The notes: a model not told the origin generated them from the letters alone. A stretch of DNA of 64,000 nucleotides from Plectrocnemia conspersa (GCA_009617715.1 VTFK01000010.1:1550001-1614000), one strand, 5' to 3'. Positions 12,996-26,500 are shown, counted from the stretch's first letter. Numbers and translations: made by a program.

Positions 12996-13090
12996 TCCAA
13001 ATCAGTCAGCAAAATCCTAGTTACAAAATCTTTGTTGGCCAGTGTTTTTAATCTAAAAGACTTGGGTTCGAATCCCATATGGACCTTGGT
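12996..13090 (+). other. tRNA-like module (possible tRNA-derived SINE or pseudo-tRNA)
   Basis: Contains gggttcgaatccc, a perfect B-box/T-arm with a 4-bp stem and 7-nt loop, preceded 26 bases earlier by ggccagtg, an A-box-like stretch. GGTCCA at the left and TGGACC at the right could pair as an acceptor stem. The span of about 92 nt is too long for a standard tRNA and no canonical D-arm or U33 anticodon loop forms. A decayed class II tRNA or SINE head is more likely than a working gene. Confidence 0.3.
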
Positions 13091-13094
13091 GTTT

Positions 13095-16000
13095 TTTCAA
13101 TTTTTATCGTGTCTGTGAGATCGGAATTAGTGATTGATATATGTATATAAATTATATTTCCGATCGATCATCACAGATTAAATTTACCTGAATTTTCCTA
13201 ATCTCATGGATTAATATCAGATGAATAATTATGGCGTACATATAAGTTATTGAAAAATCTTTAATAATGAGCTATATCAGTTCATAGAGAATATCTTATA
13301 TGTATTAAAAATAGTGAGCATAAAAGAATCTCAATGTTTTTTTCAATAATGTCATTAAAATCAACACTTATATTATACAATCAGGTAAATATAAATGACC
13401 TTAGTGTTACGCCTTTAAAAAACATGGGAGTGAACGGTTTAGTTTTTCGTCCTTTCTGTAAAGTTAATAGTTATAAAGTTAACAATTATCACTTAAGGGA
13501 AAATGCTTAAAAAAACCCAACTATATTAATCATTAAAATGAAATCAAGGATTTCCAAGAAAAATAAATTAGGTGTGTAATTCTGAAGGTATTAGTAGTTT
13601 GAACAGATTTTGATGTATTAAACTGCATATAATATTTATATAGGTTAAAAGAGGGTACTTTATAAATATTTTTTTTAATAAAAACTCAAGACATTTATGT
13701 GAATGAGTTTAGATTTTCTTTTAGCGTCATATTAATTAAAAATAGTAGACCCTATTATTAAAATGTTTGCTGTTATAATAAATATTAAATACAAACATAC
13801 ATATATAAACAATTTTTCATCCTTTTGCATAATAAATCGGGTTAAGCTCCAGGTCGTGTTTGGTGCATTTTCCGGAGGGTAAATTTGTTTTACGTTCTCC
13901 GCAGATGATAAATCTTTCGGTAGCATCCTCATCTTATTCTGCACCGCGGCTCGAAAACACCCTCGTTAAGATTTAGTCGTGCAAAAATATTTTCATCAGG
14001 TAGAAAAAAAAATCCCAAGGCTGTGTTTGTTTCGTAAGAAAACTCGAATCGTTCCAATCGCATTCGAAGCACAATAAAGAAAATACGCATTATCGCGCTG
14101 AACCAAAAATCTGGTAGAGAGAGAACATTGTAGATTACATCCGTAACTTTTCACCGCACGCTGTCCTACTTGATCCGTAAATAGAGTAAAAATCTTATAT
14201 ATAAAATCCACAAAATCCAACAGCGCCAAAGCTTTTAAGAGGATTGTCGTCTTTCGGTGTGACATTGTGTATTATACGCCGTTTATGTGAGTGAGTTTAT
14301 TTTTTAAAGGTATGTTTATACTGTGCCTTGTTATCGAAGCAAAATTAGGAGCTGTAAAATTGAAAGCGGTACTTTTTGAAAACCATTAAAAACTTTTTGA
14401 ATATATTTCGGAGTAAAATTCGAAACTGATAAAATTATCGTAAAGCTGGGAGAGTAAAGCTGCAAATTTGTCGCTCACCTCATAGTAGCTGTGTACAATG
14501 GTTTATTTTGGCAGTAAAGATTTCGCCATTAAATTTATAAGCCGGTAGTTGCGTTTTAGGACTCGAACTCTTTTTATTATCCTCCAAGGCACCGCTGCGA
14601 TAGGATATCTCAATTCTGAAACGTATTAAGCGAATTTACGCTTAATTTTGCCTCGTAAAATATTTGATTATCCGAATACATTGATAATATTGTTTTATAA
14701 CTTTTGAATGTGTCCAAGGTGACATTTGATCTAACTTTTTATTAGGATAAACATACAAATTTCGTCCAACTTTGAGCTCGAGATTTACGCATAATATTTT
14801 TCGCACACAAAATAAAATTGAAACCTTGAGTGCTTTTCAAAGCGATACGCATAGGGGAATTTTATTTTTCGCTTGTTAAAAATATATTAAATATGTATTT
14901 GCAGGTGGGTATTTTATAAAAGCTTAGAGCGTTGTTATCCAGATTTAGCCTTTTTCAATAGAGTCTTGCCACTGAAGATCCCCTTAATATAAAAAAAGAA
15001 AAAGATCCACCGACTCGGAAGGAGAAAAAGAGTAAAGAAAAAAGAATGTTATTATACTTTCAAATCTTACGCCTTTTGAATAATTTAGCATTTTATTTAC
15101 ATGGCTATAACCGTAAATCGTTAGAGACTGAATGCAGGTGGAGAGATAGGGGAGGTTGAGTTTTACGAAGGGAAATTGGTACTGCAGCATCTATTAACTT
15201 GAAGATGAAAATATAAAGCTTTCGCGCGAGCACTCGAAATATTTTAATATTATATTTGTTGCTCATAGAACCGATGAACTGTGAAGAGTTACATTTCAAA
15301 TTGATTATTTTAATTAAACAGGGTTCCTTAGGATAACAGGCGGTTAATGAACATCAGCTAAACATTGAACATTTTCATTGAAATTTTATTATTATATATA
15401 AATCTCACAGCGTTTTCTAATTATGATATTTTGAATTTTCAACAAATTTCGATATTTTGCAGTACAATAAAAATTCATAAAATTTTATTCTTTGCGTCTT
15501 TTTCAATTTGCCAAATACGCGATCTGGTGATGTATTTTCTTCTAACATATGGTAATGTAGCCATCACCATATGTTAAAAGAAAAAAGTATGCCTTTCTGG
15601 TTTGGTGAATTTAGTCTTTTATAAGCCGCAATTTCACTTAATAGAATATATCGGAAGCTATCTTAATTTATTTTTGAGCACTAATGAATTTATGTTTGGT
15701 TTATGATTGTTTGTACCATAAAATGATCTTCAGAAGAACAATAAAATAATTACGGATTTTATTATAGAAATAAAAATACTTATATATGGTCTTTAGTTTT
15801 GACTATCAAATAATCTGAACAGGAAGAATATTTCATCCTTTCGGGGGTTTCTCAAAGGTCCATCCTGAGCCATCTGCTCTTCTAATTATTTAATAATAGT
15901 ATAAATACAAAGCTTTATTTTGAATAACAGAATATGCAGAATCTTTCTTTCTACAAAGTAATTTAGATTCTAGATAAAGATACCATTTAGTATCGGAAAA

Positions 16001-17990
16001 TGTGATATTATGTAATTTTCTCGATTTAATTTGCCACCAGACATTTTGTCTATAAAACTTCCATTGGAGATTTTGGAATCTTCTCTTTACACGTAAACGA
16101 CATCAGTAAAAAATCATCTAAAATGTGTTTTATTATGACGGTCCTCTACAACACTAGTTCGCTAAGTTCTTAAGTAGATATTTATAATTTAGAATCCATA
16201 CTAGTGCTAAAACTACTTTGCCGCGAGGGCAGGCAGCGCATGCAGGCCCTTGGGATTGGGATAGAGGAGGGGGGGGGGCAAGAGGTTATTAATATATACA
16301 AATATGTTTATATGAATAGCCCAAGAACATCCATTTCATAAAAAACTGATACTTTAAATACAGTCTTACGGCAAGTCTTACATCATACATCCTCTGAAAC
16401 GCTCGCTCGTTATATTTTTTAAATGATTATGCATACCCAGAAATTAAAAACGCTTTATAGTCTAAATCTGGTAAGTCGTCAATTTCTAGTCGTTTTTTCA
16501 CATTCTATGTTGAAACCTTGTATCGATGAGTCAGTATTTTTTTTTAAATTTATTCACACTTCACCTACTTTAATCCTGTTTTGGCAATTTCCTGTTTCAG
16601 TCAATCGTTGTTGCTACATTTATATTAAAATTAAAATAAAATCAATTAATAAATAATGCTCGTTTAAATTGTATGTATCACATATGTGTTACTTACGGGT
16701 TAAAGATCTTGGATTGTGATGTTTGCGCTTTTAAGAATGTGTTTTAGTACATTTTAGTTACTGGTACATATTTTCGTTTCATCTATATATTCATAACTCT
16801 ATGGATCTTAACTTCAGTTTTCTTTATAAAATGGTAGTGACACGTTCTCGCTTCTGAAATCAGAGTGATACATTTTGGTTTCGTTTTTTTTTATAAAATA
16901 TTTACTAAAATTAAATTAAATTAAATATTAAAATAGACATTGTAAAGTGCTTTTTAAAAAAAATATTAGATTTTTTTAATAATGATATTATAATTTTGTT
17001 AGATTAAGTGTATGTTTAAATTATTAAAAAAATAAAGTTATCAAATATAAATTGAATATAAATAATAGCAATCGAAGAATGAAATGCTTGAAAAAATATT
17101 GAGCAGAGCAAAAACAACAGGGTGCACTGAATAAATAATCTAAGCTTGACCAATTTATATTAAAAAAAACATCTATCATAACATTCAGGTTCCGATTCAA
17201 GATACCGATAAGATTCGATCAAAGCATTATCGATGCAACCATCGACTACTGATAGCTAATTCTGCTTCCGCTTAAAATGATTAGGGAAATTATATTGCTC
17301 AGCTTAGTCATTCAGCAGAAGGAACAACAAATCAGCTGAAGAAGTTATTCATTGACACGAATATTCGAAAAGTACTGTAGCCAGGGTTACGATGCGAAGG
17401 TGCAAACGTAATTAGCGGGGTTTATGATGGAATAAATATCCAATCGACTGCAGAGTGTATGCGCTAGTCATAATTTGAATTTAGTAATTAATGATAGCGA
17501 GAATAAATGCACAGAAATTTCGTTATTTTCGCAACCCTCCAGATCATTAGAACATATACACGTACATTACACGAAAATAATATTAAAAGGTAGGATCTGC
17601 TTTCCAGATTTACCTCTGAATCGGATGTCTTGCTAAAAATACTAAATCCTACTCGCTGGTCTGATAGATCTTCAGTCTACATTAGCAGTAAAATTACGAT
17701 ATAATGTTATTATTAAAGCACTAATTGAAATTAAGTAGTTTACAAAAAGAGAAGAAGTCTTTATAATAAGAAAGTCGACGACTTCATTTAATTTCGTATT
17801 TATTTGAATTATTTTATAAAAAAATATTAATGAAATAAATTTTGCATCAAATTTTGCATCAAAAACAACAAAATGATATGAGCACTACCCATTTTTTCTT
17901 TCAAGTTTCATACGTTCAAAATATTTTTTTTATCCTTTATAATTTATGTTAGTCAAATAAATAGATTATAAATAAAACTTTTGAAATTAT
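13095..17990. other. Gene-free stretch with GC-richer islands and a strong hairpin
   Basis: Islands lie at about 13840-14280, 14440-14880 and 17160-17470. A 19-bp imperfect hairpin sits at 15535-15584. A short GC-rich patch with a 10-bp G run lies at 16221-16285 and may be a remnant of a hAT-like MITE, but it has no paired end. No gene was recognised. Confidence 0.5.
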
Positions 17991-18049
17991 TTAAAATATA
18001 TGTATATTATTATATATATGTATATAACAATTTTCACAAATCATTATAA

Positions 18050-18059
18050 TTTATTTATT
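18050..18059 (-). promoter_or_regulatory. Poly(A) signal of the 18-kb gene
   Basis: Overlapping AATAAATAAA on the minus strand, 10-20 bases after the TGA stop at 18070. Confidence 0.5.
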
Positions 18060-18069
18060 GCTTCATAAA

Positions 18070-18405
18070 TCAGTAAACTCCTTTATAATCATCACAATAA
18101 TTGAAAAATCTTTCATATATCATACTCATTACCACAAAACATGCAAAGGGCGTCAAAAACACTTTTAAGCAGTTTTTTGTGAATATTATTAAATTTCGTT
18201 GCGTGCTTGGCCGTTTTAAATGAATAAATTCGTTTTTTGTATATCTCGCAAAATCAATCAATGAATCCAAATATGTATGTTTTAATTTTTCAATAGACGC
18301 CACTTTGTCTTCTATACTTTCTTCAGGAGGTTCAATATAATGTTCATGTGTGTCTATGGGCTCAATTTTTACATGTTTCCGATGTCCTTTTGATAACTTG
18401 TCCAT
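18070..18405 (-). CDS. Unknown small protein with C-terminal hydrophobic segment
   Basis: A 111-residue ORF starting ATG at 18405. The first about 60 residues are hydrophilic and acidic/basic (KIEPIDTHEHYIEPPEES), followed by a possible helix (IEKLKHTYLDSLIDFARYTKNEF). Residues about 80-100 form one hydrophobic stretch (VFLTPFACFVVMSMIY) ahead of a short charged tail, which suits a single-pass or tail-anchored membrane protein. A splice acceptor (cttaaacag, exon from 18413) lies 8 bases before the ATG, and an in-frame stop lies in the intron. AATAAA follows the stop by about 10-20 bases. Family not recognised. The gene-like signals make it more credible than other ORFs of this size here. Confidence 0.55.
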   Translation of the reverse strand: MDKLSKGHRKHVKIEPIDTHEHYIEPPEESIEDKVASIEKLKHTYLDSLIDFARYTKNEFIHLKRPSTQRNLIIFTKNCLKVFLTPFACFVVMSMIYERFFNYCDDYKGVY

Positions 18406-18492
18406 CGCGTTAGCTGTTTAAGAAAACATTATCAATAAGATTTATAATAAAATATCAAGGACGTTTTATTTTAATGAAAATAAGTGACTTAC

Positions 18493-18512
18493 AAATAAAA
18501 CAATCAACGCTG
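18493..18512 (-). other. Possible 5' UTR exon end with strong donor
   Basis: On the minus strand, tttattt|GTAAGT at 18492 is a consensus donor. A ttttattccag-like acceptor or initiator lies about 17 bases upstream. It would splice to the acceptor at 18414. It could be a short 5' UTR exon or the end of the first exon. Confidence 0.3.
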
Positions 18513-19120
18513 GAATAAAAGAATTGTTATAAAAACATTTGAATGCTACAACTATTTTTATATTTTTGAAAACATTAAAAAAATACAAACAACGAAATCA
18601 AATATTAAACTTCATAATTGTGTCAAATGGGAACATTTAAAAAAAAAGAATCAATAAAATATTCATAAATTCATAAAAAAAACATTTCATCCCGTGCCAA
18701 CTTCGACAATCCTAGCAAAACGTAACGCAGTATTTAATTCCAGTTGAATTTTAAATTGCTAAGGTAGTACAGGTTGATCCAATGTGAGTTTCCTATATTG
18801 TCAGAACTGTAAATCAGATAGCTGTCAATAATAACGCGTGTTAAAAGTGTCAAATGTTAGTTTGCAACAAGATTACGAAATAGATAGCATGAATTTTTAA
18901 GAGACTGGAAGCGTTGGAGATATGTACGTGGGGTGGGGTTCTTTGGGAACTTTTGCATGCGGGCTAAATTTTTTTAGTTACGCAATTGACCCAAGCATAA
19001 CCAAATACTCCCTCTTAATCGAAAAGTTTCTTAAGAAACTTTATATGTGTTTCACGAATGGATGTTGAATAATGGCAATGAAACACAAATCAGCCGCTAC
19101 AATAAATTTTATTGAAGTTT
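18513..19120. other. Gene-free stretch upstream of the 18-kb gene
   Basis: AT-rich, then a GC-richer part at about 18710-18970 that could hold the promoter of the minus-strand gene. No defined core promoter was seen. Confidence 0.4.
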
Positions 19121-19124
19121 AAAT

Positions 19125-19290
19125 GATTATATTGTTACGAATGTTATTGAATGTCACGGAGCCAGAGATGAAGCGCCATTGGCCGTCCTACTTCTGTCAC
19201 CTCAGCAAGTATTGCTCTCGTCGCCGTTACTTCAGACAGTGTTGCCAGTATGCCATCTATCTTGTGTCTAACAAAATAAATCGGACTCAA
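19125..19290 (+). repeat. Unclassified dispersed repeat, copy 2
   Basis: TGTTACGAATG, then tattgctctcgtcgccg and cagtgttgccag, in the same order as in the second half of copy 1 at 7028-7145. It lacks the caattagacacagatt half. Confidence 0.55.
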
Positions 19291-19404
19291 CGTGAGGATT
19301 TTTTCAGAAGCGCTGTGATAAGAATCGCTAAGTTCTCACATAAAGTTGTATGTTGCTAAGCTTTTCTTCAAACTATTGAAGGGTGCAGTCGACAATCCAA
19401 CTAT

Positions 19405-19650
19405 TCTAAAATAATTCAGCATCCGGCTCCTTAATATGCTGGCATTGCACATTAATATATTTAGTGTTAGCTACAAGGTGCTGGTCTGGTTCGTATTATT
19501 TAATTATTATATTTTTTCTTTCCTACTATGTAATATTTTTTATCTTACTATGTGTTATTTTTTTACAATCTTAACACAATGTGGTAAACTGTTAGGTCTT
19601 GATGGTCTTACTTTAAATTATTAAAATAATAAATATGTAAATAGTTAGTA
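19405..19650 (+). mobile_element. 3' end of a decayed non-LTR retrotransposon (LINE)
   Basis: Shares ccggctccttaat.tgctggc, a cacatt...ttagtgt.agctac motif and tggt.cggttcgta with 47225-47310, then a tail of the form ggt(a)acctgttagg..gatggtctta and an A/TAAA-rich end. In one frame the start reads LHINIFSVSYKVLV, like the C-terminus of a Jockey/CR1-type ORF2. Confidence 0.6.
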
Positions 19651-20424
19651 TGAGGAATAAAAAAATTAAATGATTGAACATCAATAGTCGGAAAAAAATG
19701 TGTAACAAAGAAGATTTAACATCAACCCTTTACATGTGTTTTTATTTTTTGGAATCCTATATGTGTCATTGGATGTCCCTTTAGCTCAATTCAACTATAT
19801 GAACTGAACTATTTTAAGATATTATTATAATATTCTCTCCTATCTAGATAGCAATAAGCGCGGACAATGCTTATCCATCAAGAATCCTATACGTCTCTGC
19901 ATTTCGCAAGCATAGCGCCAGTCAGCTCGCATTTAAAACCCTTGCTTCTATGGCAGACAATAGTTTACGTGTTCGTATCACTTGGCACTCCATCTCAAGA
20001 GTGGCAAATTTCCGCCGCCAGCTATATGATGCATGCGGGCGCCGTAGATTTGTTGGTCATGAAATGCGCATCGGTCATTCGTATGCTACAGCACGGTAGT
20101 GATAGTACAGTGGCTGGAAGCTGTTTGCCGATGTGGCGCAAAGGGGCGTAGTGATACATCACTGTCACACGTTCCAGATAGCCATCATGCAATCGCATGC
20201 ATCGGCGACAAACAAAATGGTCGGAGGTTAGACTCGCGGGCCATATATCAGCGCTTGTCAAACGACGCAAAACAAAAATGGACGGCGCGTCGAAGCGGCA
20301 GCGTTGGATGTGTAGTTTATGTGTTTTGGATGAAGTTCGGATATTTGTGGTTTCCGATTATAATATACGTATATGCAGGGAAAATATATTCAAGACTAGC
20401 TTTTATTAGTTTTTAATAACGAAA
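19651..20424. other. Gene-free stretch with GC-richer island
   Basis: An island at about 19860-20330 has short overlapping ORFs in three frames and on both strands, which is the sign of GC-driven open frames rather than a gene. Nothing else recognised. Confidence 0.45.
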
Positions 20425-20500
20425 TATATTATTTTATTTTTTTAGATTAAATTAAGACCATCGTGGCCTAACAGGTTACCCCAATGCGCCACGATGGTCG
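20425..20500 (-). mobile_element. LINE 3' tail, inverted copy, with 12-bp hairpin
   Basis: gaccatcgtggc (20456-20467) pairs perfectly with gccacgatggtc (20488-20499) around a 20-nt loop. The unit as a whole aligns with the reverse complement of the LINE tail at 47413-47456, and the T-rich sequence on its left is the complement of that tail's A-rich end. Confidence 0.65.
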
Positions 20501-20504
20501 AAAA

Positions 20505-23500
20505 CAAGTTATATATTACATATACGGAAAAATAAGAAAACATTTATTTATAAAGTCAAGATTTTTATTTGACTTGAAAACTTTTTCTTTATGTATAATA
20601 TTACAAATAATAATAGCTGAATTTTTCTATTTAAAATGTAAAGCTAGCTTAAGTTACAATATATTAAACAAGCAGGTAAAATTTCGATTCAAGTTGCAGA
20701 CATTTATGAATTATACGTCTGTCTATTTATGCATATTTCGTGTTTCAAACAATTAAAATATTTTAAGCAATCTTCCTTACATTCAGGTACTTCTAAAAAT
20801 ACTTTATACGTTGGTCCATTATTGTGTTGTCTACAAATAATAATAAAAATCATTAGGATAACTGTGTAATTTATTTCTTCACTTTTATTAATTAATTATA
20901 TTGTTGGAAAAAATAGTATTTAAAATACAATCGAAAACATCGTTTTTGACAAAATACTCACCAATTTATTTCAATAAAATATATTTTTATATTACTAATT
21001 AATTTTTTTGTTAGTTACGATTATCCGAAAATACCTTATCAGAAAAGAGTGCATAAAAAATTATAAATCATAGTTTTAATAACTCTCTATTGTCTCAAAT
21101 ATAATGTGAAAGCTCTCCCTGAAGATCTGACGGAAACGAATTGTCATTTAATATTTTATGTTTCATGTTTTATTTAATAATGTTATTTTTGTTTTAGAAC
21201 ATTGTGACGAATTGAGTTTAATCTGAAAGGTCATGATGGTAGTATTTTAATAAAAATTTCACTATATATGCATATGGTTTGACTTGTGGAAGGTTAATTG
21301 CTCGCCTACTCTTGACGCGCCAATTACAAACAAATAAGGGTGTAATTTGATTTTTTTTTTTTGCTTTCATATAATACTATTTACGTTGCTTGATCATTTC
21401 GCATTCCATTTGTTGCTTTTGTCAGTGTAGTACGATAACATTTATATTTGTAAAGGCTCCAAACGGCCAATTTAAACATTGTTTATTGCGCTTTTAACGC
21501 GTACTGTGATAAGTTTTTTTTTTGTTTCATGGTCGAAGTGGTAATTAGTTAATTGTCACCAAAATTTTATTGTGAAAAATATATATTTTAAATAAAAAAA
21601 ATAGAAATGCAAAATATATATGATATAAAAATTATATAATTAAAAAAAAATTCAGGCTATTGAATCTTTGCAGCAAAAGTGAGTAGTTAAACTAATCCAT
21701 AAATAAATGATGTTTTATAAAAATGAATCAGTACTTTTCATAAAAAAATATGGCATTTAAAATAGTAGAAATATCGGTATTTTTTAAGGACATATTATAT
21801 TAATAAAAAAATAAATACTACAATATAATGTAAAGTGAAAAAAATAAAAAGAACTGCGTTCATTAAAATTTTTAAAAATTTTAATGACTTTTGCAATATG
21901 CAATAATAAAAATTGGTATCTAAATCTATTTGAAAAATAAAACAATTCATTTAAAGTCATTATCAATTTTTAATATAAATAATGTAATCTTATATATAAT
22001 TGTTCTAAGCCTTAAGTAAATCAATCGATTTAAGTAAATTAACTAAATAAAATAACTTTTAAATATAACTGAAAAATTGAAATCATAATTTTTAAAGGTT
22101 TGCACATTTAACTTTACGACAGAAAGAAAATACTTTCTGTAAACATATTTTTTTGATTTATGATTTTTAATGATTTTTATTATAATATGCATATATAATT
22201 AACATATTCAATAAGTACAGATTTAAGTAATTTATTTTATATCACGTAAACAAAACTGTTTATAATATGCTCTGACTTATTATATACTCATATTTCATAT
22301 AATTTCATAAAACTAAGGTTCGGTTTAGACTTTTCAATCTAACCGTTATTATTCAGGTTATTAGCGACTAATCTCTACGAACCAAATATATGTGACTAAG
22401 CCCATTAATAACATTTATTATCAGTGCAGGCGTCTTGCATTTACAAAAGAGATTATCAAAACTCTCCGAATGATAATAACGTGTACTCATACACGGTTCA
22501 CCTTACCAAACGGTCCAACTTCCGAGCATTTCGGTCAGAGTATTGAGGATTAGGCCCTTTGTCTGCCGGATTAGGGAAAAGGTTTTAATTGAAATTCACC
22601 GTGAGGTAATCCGTTCAGGGCAAAACTGAACCGCGCTTCCACATAATATACACAAGCGCACACAATTTAGGCGAATGAATAATATTAAACGCAAAAAATA
22701 TATAAACCTATTCATGAATTCGTTATATTTATTAGCATATTTTCAATACCCTCCCCCGTTGATTCATCCAATATGATAACAATGATAATATTTCTCTTTC
22801 GTATTGTTTTCGCGGGTCCACGTCGGTGTGTATTAAAATAACACGTATACGTATACAGTTGAGAGTGTGGGATTCCGGTGTAAAGCTGGGTTTATACCTG
22901 TGTTGGGATTGTAAGCGTCTATGTAGATTAAAAGGGATGGCCAAAGATTAAATTTGGTATACCGTCACAAGATTACCTGTGCGAGTCTTGAAAATTGTCG
23001 AAGATGCTGTGGACGAGTGTACGTGAGTGGATGATATCGGATTTGTATAATAAGGACACATTTAGCATATTAATACTATGGCAATTATAACTTTTAAATA
23101 TACATATCTAAATATAATAATTAATAATAAGATTTATTATTATAATATTAAAATTAACAGTTATGAATAAATAAATTTGTTATCAAAATCATTACAAGTC
23201 AAATAAAACTACTGTATTTTATTTACGTGAACATGTTGAAATTCACTTTAGTTATGTTTGTTAGATAAAAATATTTTTCTTAATAAAATTAGGAAAAATA
23301 TTTTTTGCAAATTTATTGAAAAAAATATTTTTAGAAATAAAATTGTGAGGACGTATAAAACTCCTAATATTTTTTTGCTTTGGCCGTGAGAAATAAAACT
23401 GTTCGTAATACGTGTTAAAAGCGCAATAAACAAAATACTATTAATCTTTACAACCCGTCGACAAGTGTAAGATACTTATTATATACAACTTAATGGTAAT

Positions 23501-26500
23501 GTTTAAAACAATAACATAATGAACAAATAAAAGATTATATAATGATGGCGTAAACTTAAATCAGAAATATATGACATATGAAGAAATGAATCCCTTTAAC
23601 AAATTGTAGAAATAATTATTTTGATATCTGTTTAATTCACTAAAGGTTCACTTAAATTATTAGTAAGTATTATAAGTTAATCTTTAGAAATATTTTCTTT
23701 CGTATATACTACATATATATTTAATATTTTGTGCACGAGTTTATCATCTATGTAAATATTTAATATTCAAGCAACTTTAACAAATGTATTTCGAAATTTT
23801 ATTTTAGACTACGTCTGAGTTTCTTAATACTCCGTTTAATTTAATAGAATCGTCTACTCAACGCGGGTCAACTCTCAAGGAAAACTAAGTAACGTTAGTG
23901 CCGAGAGCCTGTATAAGTTTACACGGTAAACAGCGCATATGACACGGTGTACCCAGGGACCTACGAGCATGATGGATAGTGCACAGCTCGTAGGTTACCG
24001 GCTACTACAAGATGTAGATAAATTGAACAAAGCGCAAATATTTGTACGTCGGAAAATATAATATTTGCAAATTTCTCTAGTGGCACGCGTGTGCACAGTA
24101 CATACTATATGCCTATTGGGTTTGTAATTGGGTTTAGTTAAAATCAAAGGTGAACGTGATGGAATGGCCCACCGCAGAGGGTTCACCTGGTGATGCCTAA
24201 CTGAGACGTCGTCAATTATTCAATTCGGCTAACTAGAAAGACGTGTTGGGTCTAAATTGAACGCACCCGCCCAGCCCGAGTATGTAATTAATAGTAATGA
24301 GTTGAACGTTGCCGCAAGTAGTTTATGTACAAACCCCGAACTGGGCTTCTCTCTACAACTATGCCAACTATTCGATCCAATAAGATGCCAATAAACTGGA
24401 TTAATTTTACAGCAAGTTGTAATTGTTGCTTATTTTGTAATTTATTATTGTAATAATTTGATTTCTTTCAATCGTGACTGATACAAAAGCTTTTGATAAG
24501 TATGGAACGGGAATTTTTTTATATAATACGCTTAAGCATGTAAGTAATAAACCCTAAGTACAGAAGCAAGTCACATATGTCTACAATCATCTAATGTTTT
24601 TTTTTATATTAACCCAATATAAAAATAATTTATTTAAGATAGCTCATATATATTAATTATTAAATTAATACTGCTATCAATGAATTAAGTTTAATGAATA
24701 AATTATATTTTTCATAAAAAGTAAATATTGTAAGCTTCCAGTTTATTTACATTTATTTTATGTATATTATAATACAATAAGATTTATCATACCATCAAAG
24801 ATATAAATTCAAGCTTGGTAAAATTACCATGAATTTTACGTTTCCAATTAGTATAATACGTGTAACATATTATCATAGAATCCAATTACATACTTGCGCA
24901 ATCTTTGTGCTCTTAATGGATCGCGTATACGGCGAAACTGCAATATATAGACCGCTACGTTTGTAATAACGATTGAACCCCTACTTTGCTTTATAATGAA
25001 AATATTTTGAATGCCTATGAAATACAAGAAAAACAGAGCGCCGCCCGTTTTCAACTTTTAGCCGATAAAATATACATAAAAACAACTTTCCCTAGCTAAT
25101 ATATTCCTCTCGCGTTATATTCGGAAAAATTGCCATAATTCATGCTGTCTAATAAAGTTTTTTTGTTTCTACCGAGCCTTATTTCCTCTTCGACGAGCTT
25201 GTCATAATTTGCATAATATACTCTCTGTCTCTTTGTTAGCAAATTTCTTGAGTGTCGTTTGTGTTTTGCAATATCTTAATATTTATTGCCTATGTGTATG
25301 AACTAAATCGATTAAATATAAAATTCGCAAGAAAAATATAAATAAATAACAAAACATCTGTAATTTGTTTTATGAACATCTGTAAATTGCCCGATTAAAC
25401 TAGCACAAACACGTGCAGATGCAGATCATTAAAACACAAAAATCAACCCAAGAAGAGCTTTCGTTCCTTTTTTAGGCAATCCAAAAAAAGTTACCAGCTC
25501 TTGAATATTTTTAGTCTTACTTAACTAAAATCTGCATTTATAGTAGTGACAGCAAAGGAAGTTGACAGAGAAAAAAAAACATAATTTGGATAAATTTTAC
25601 TTGTAAGTAATTATAACCGTTCGCATTTCATGTTTTATAAAAAGATATTTTACATATTTTAATGTATTTTTCAAAGTGTAATATAAATGAAAGAAGATTT
25701 TAATTAGCTGTTATAAAATTATTATCAAAGAAATTATTATAACTAGCAAAAATAATAAGCGTGATATACATTTAATATACATTATTTAAAGATACAGAAA
25801 GTGTGAATAAAAAGTGTTAATTAATATTGTAATATAATTTCGTTAGAACGTTAATTAAGTTGTTTTTGTGTAATATAGTTCCATGGAAAAAAAATGTATA
25901 TAAATAACATTTACAAGATCTTACTACCTTTAATATAATATATTTCACAGTGTGTTATTTTTTAATAATATAATATTACATTTATTGAATTAATTATTTT
26001 AGTTCGTATAATTCGTTATTTATTATTTTCCTGAAATTATATAATAAAAATAAATTAATCAATAAAATCGAAATTTATAATTAAATAACTTTTACTACTA
26101 CTAGAGCACGATTTTACTAAGTAGTTAATTTTATATAAATCTGTCTAATTCATTCGTCTAAATAAGATATAAAGAATACAGACACATTTTTTATTATATG
26201 ACACTCAGTTTTATGCATCAGTTATACATATTTTTTTCAATCGTTATTAGAGTATATATGTTTAGGTTAAGCAAAGGTTTTTTATTGTGTCTGATTTGTA
26301 ATTTAATATATCACATGCACCTGCCGAATTTCAGTCGTTTGAGATCATGTGCGATTAGAAAATATTCTAAACTATATTTTACTGATTCCGTTTTTTTGGA
26401 CTTGATAATGTGCGTAATTATCACACTATCATTTATAATTGTCATTATAAATAATGATGTGATAAAAACAATTGCGATTACTTTTTTATAAATTTATTTT

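Noticed and set aside
14540..14590. B-box-like agttcgagtcct on the minus strand
   Set aside because: No A box, no pairing acceptor stem and no anticodon arm around it, so not called a tRNA.
16221..16285. GC-rich patch with G run, similar in flavour to the hAT MITE
   Set aside because: No matching inverted end or target duplication was found, so no element is called.
19867..20416. Overlapping ORFs on both strands at 19.9-20.4 kb
   Set aside because: Several frames are open at once because the island is GC-richer; no frame looks preferred.
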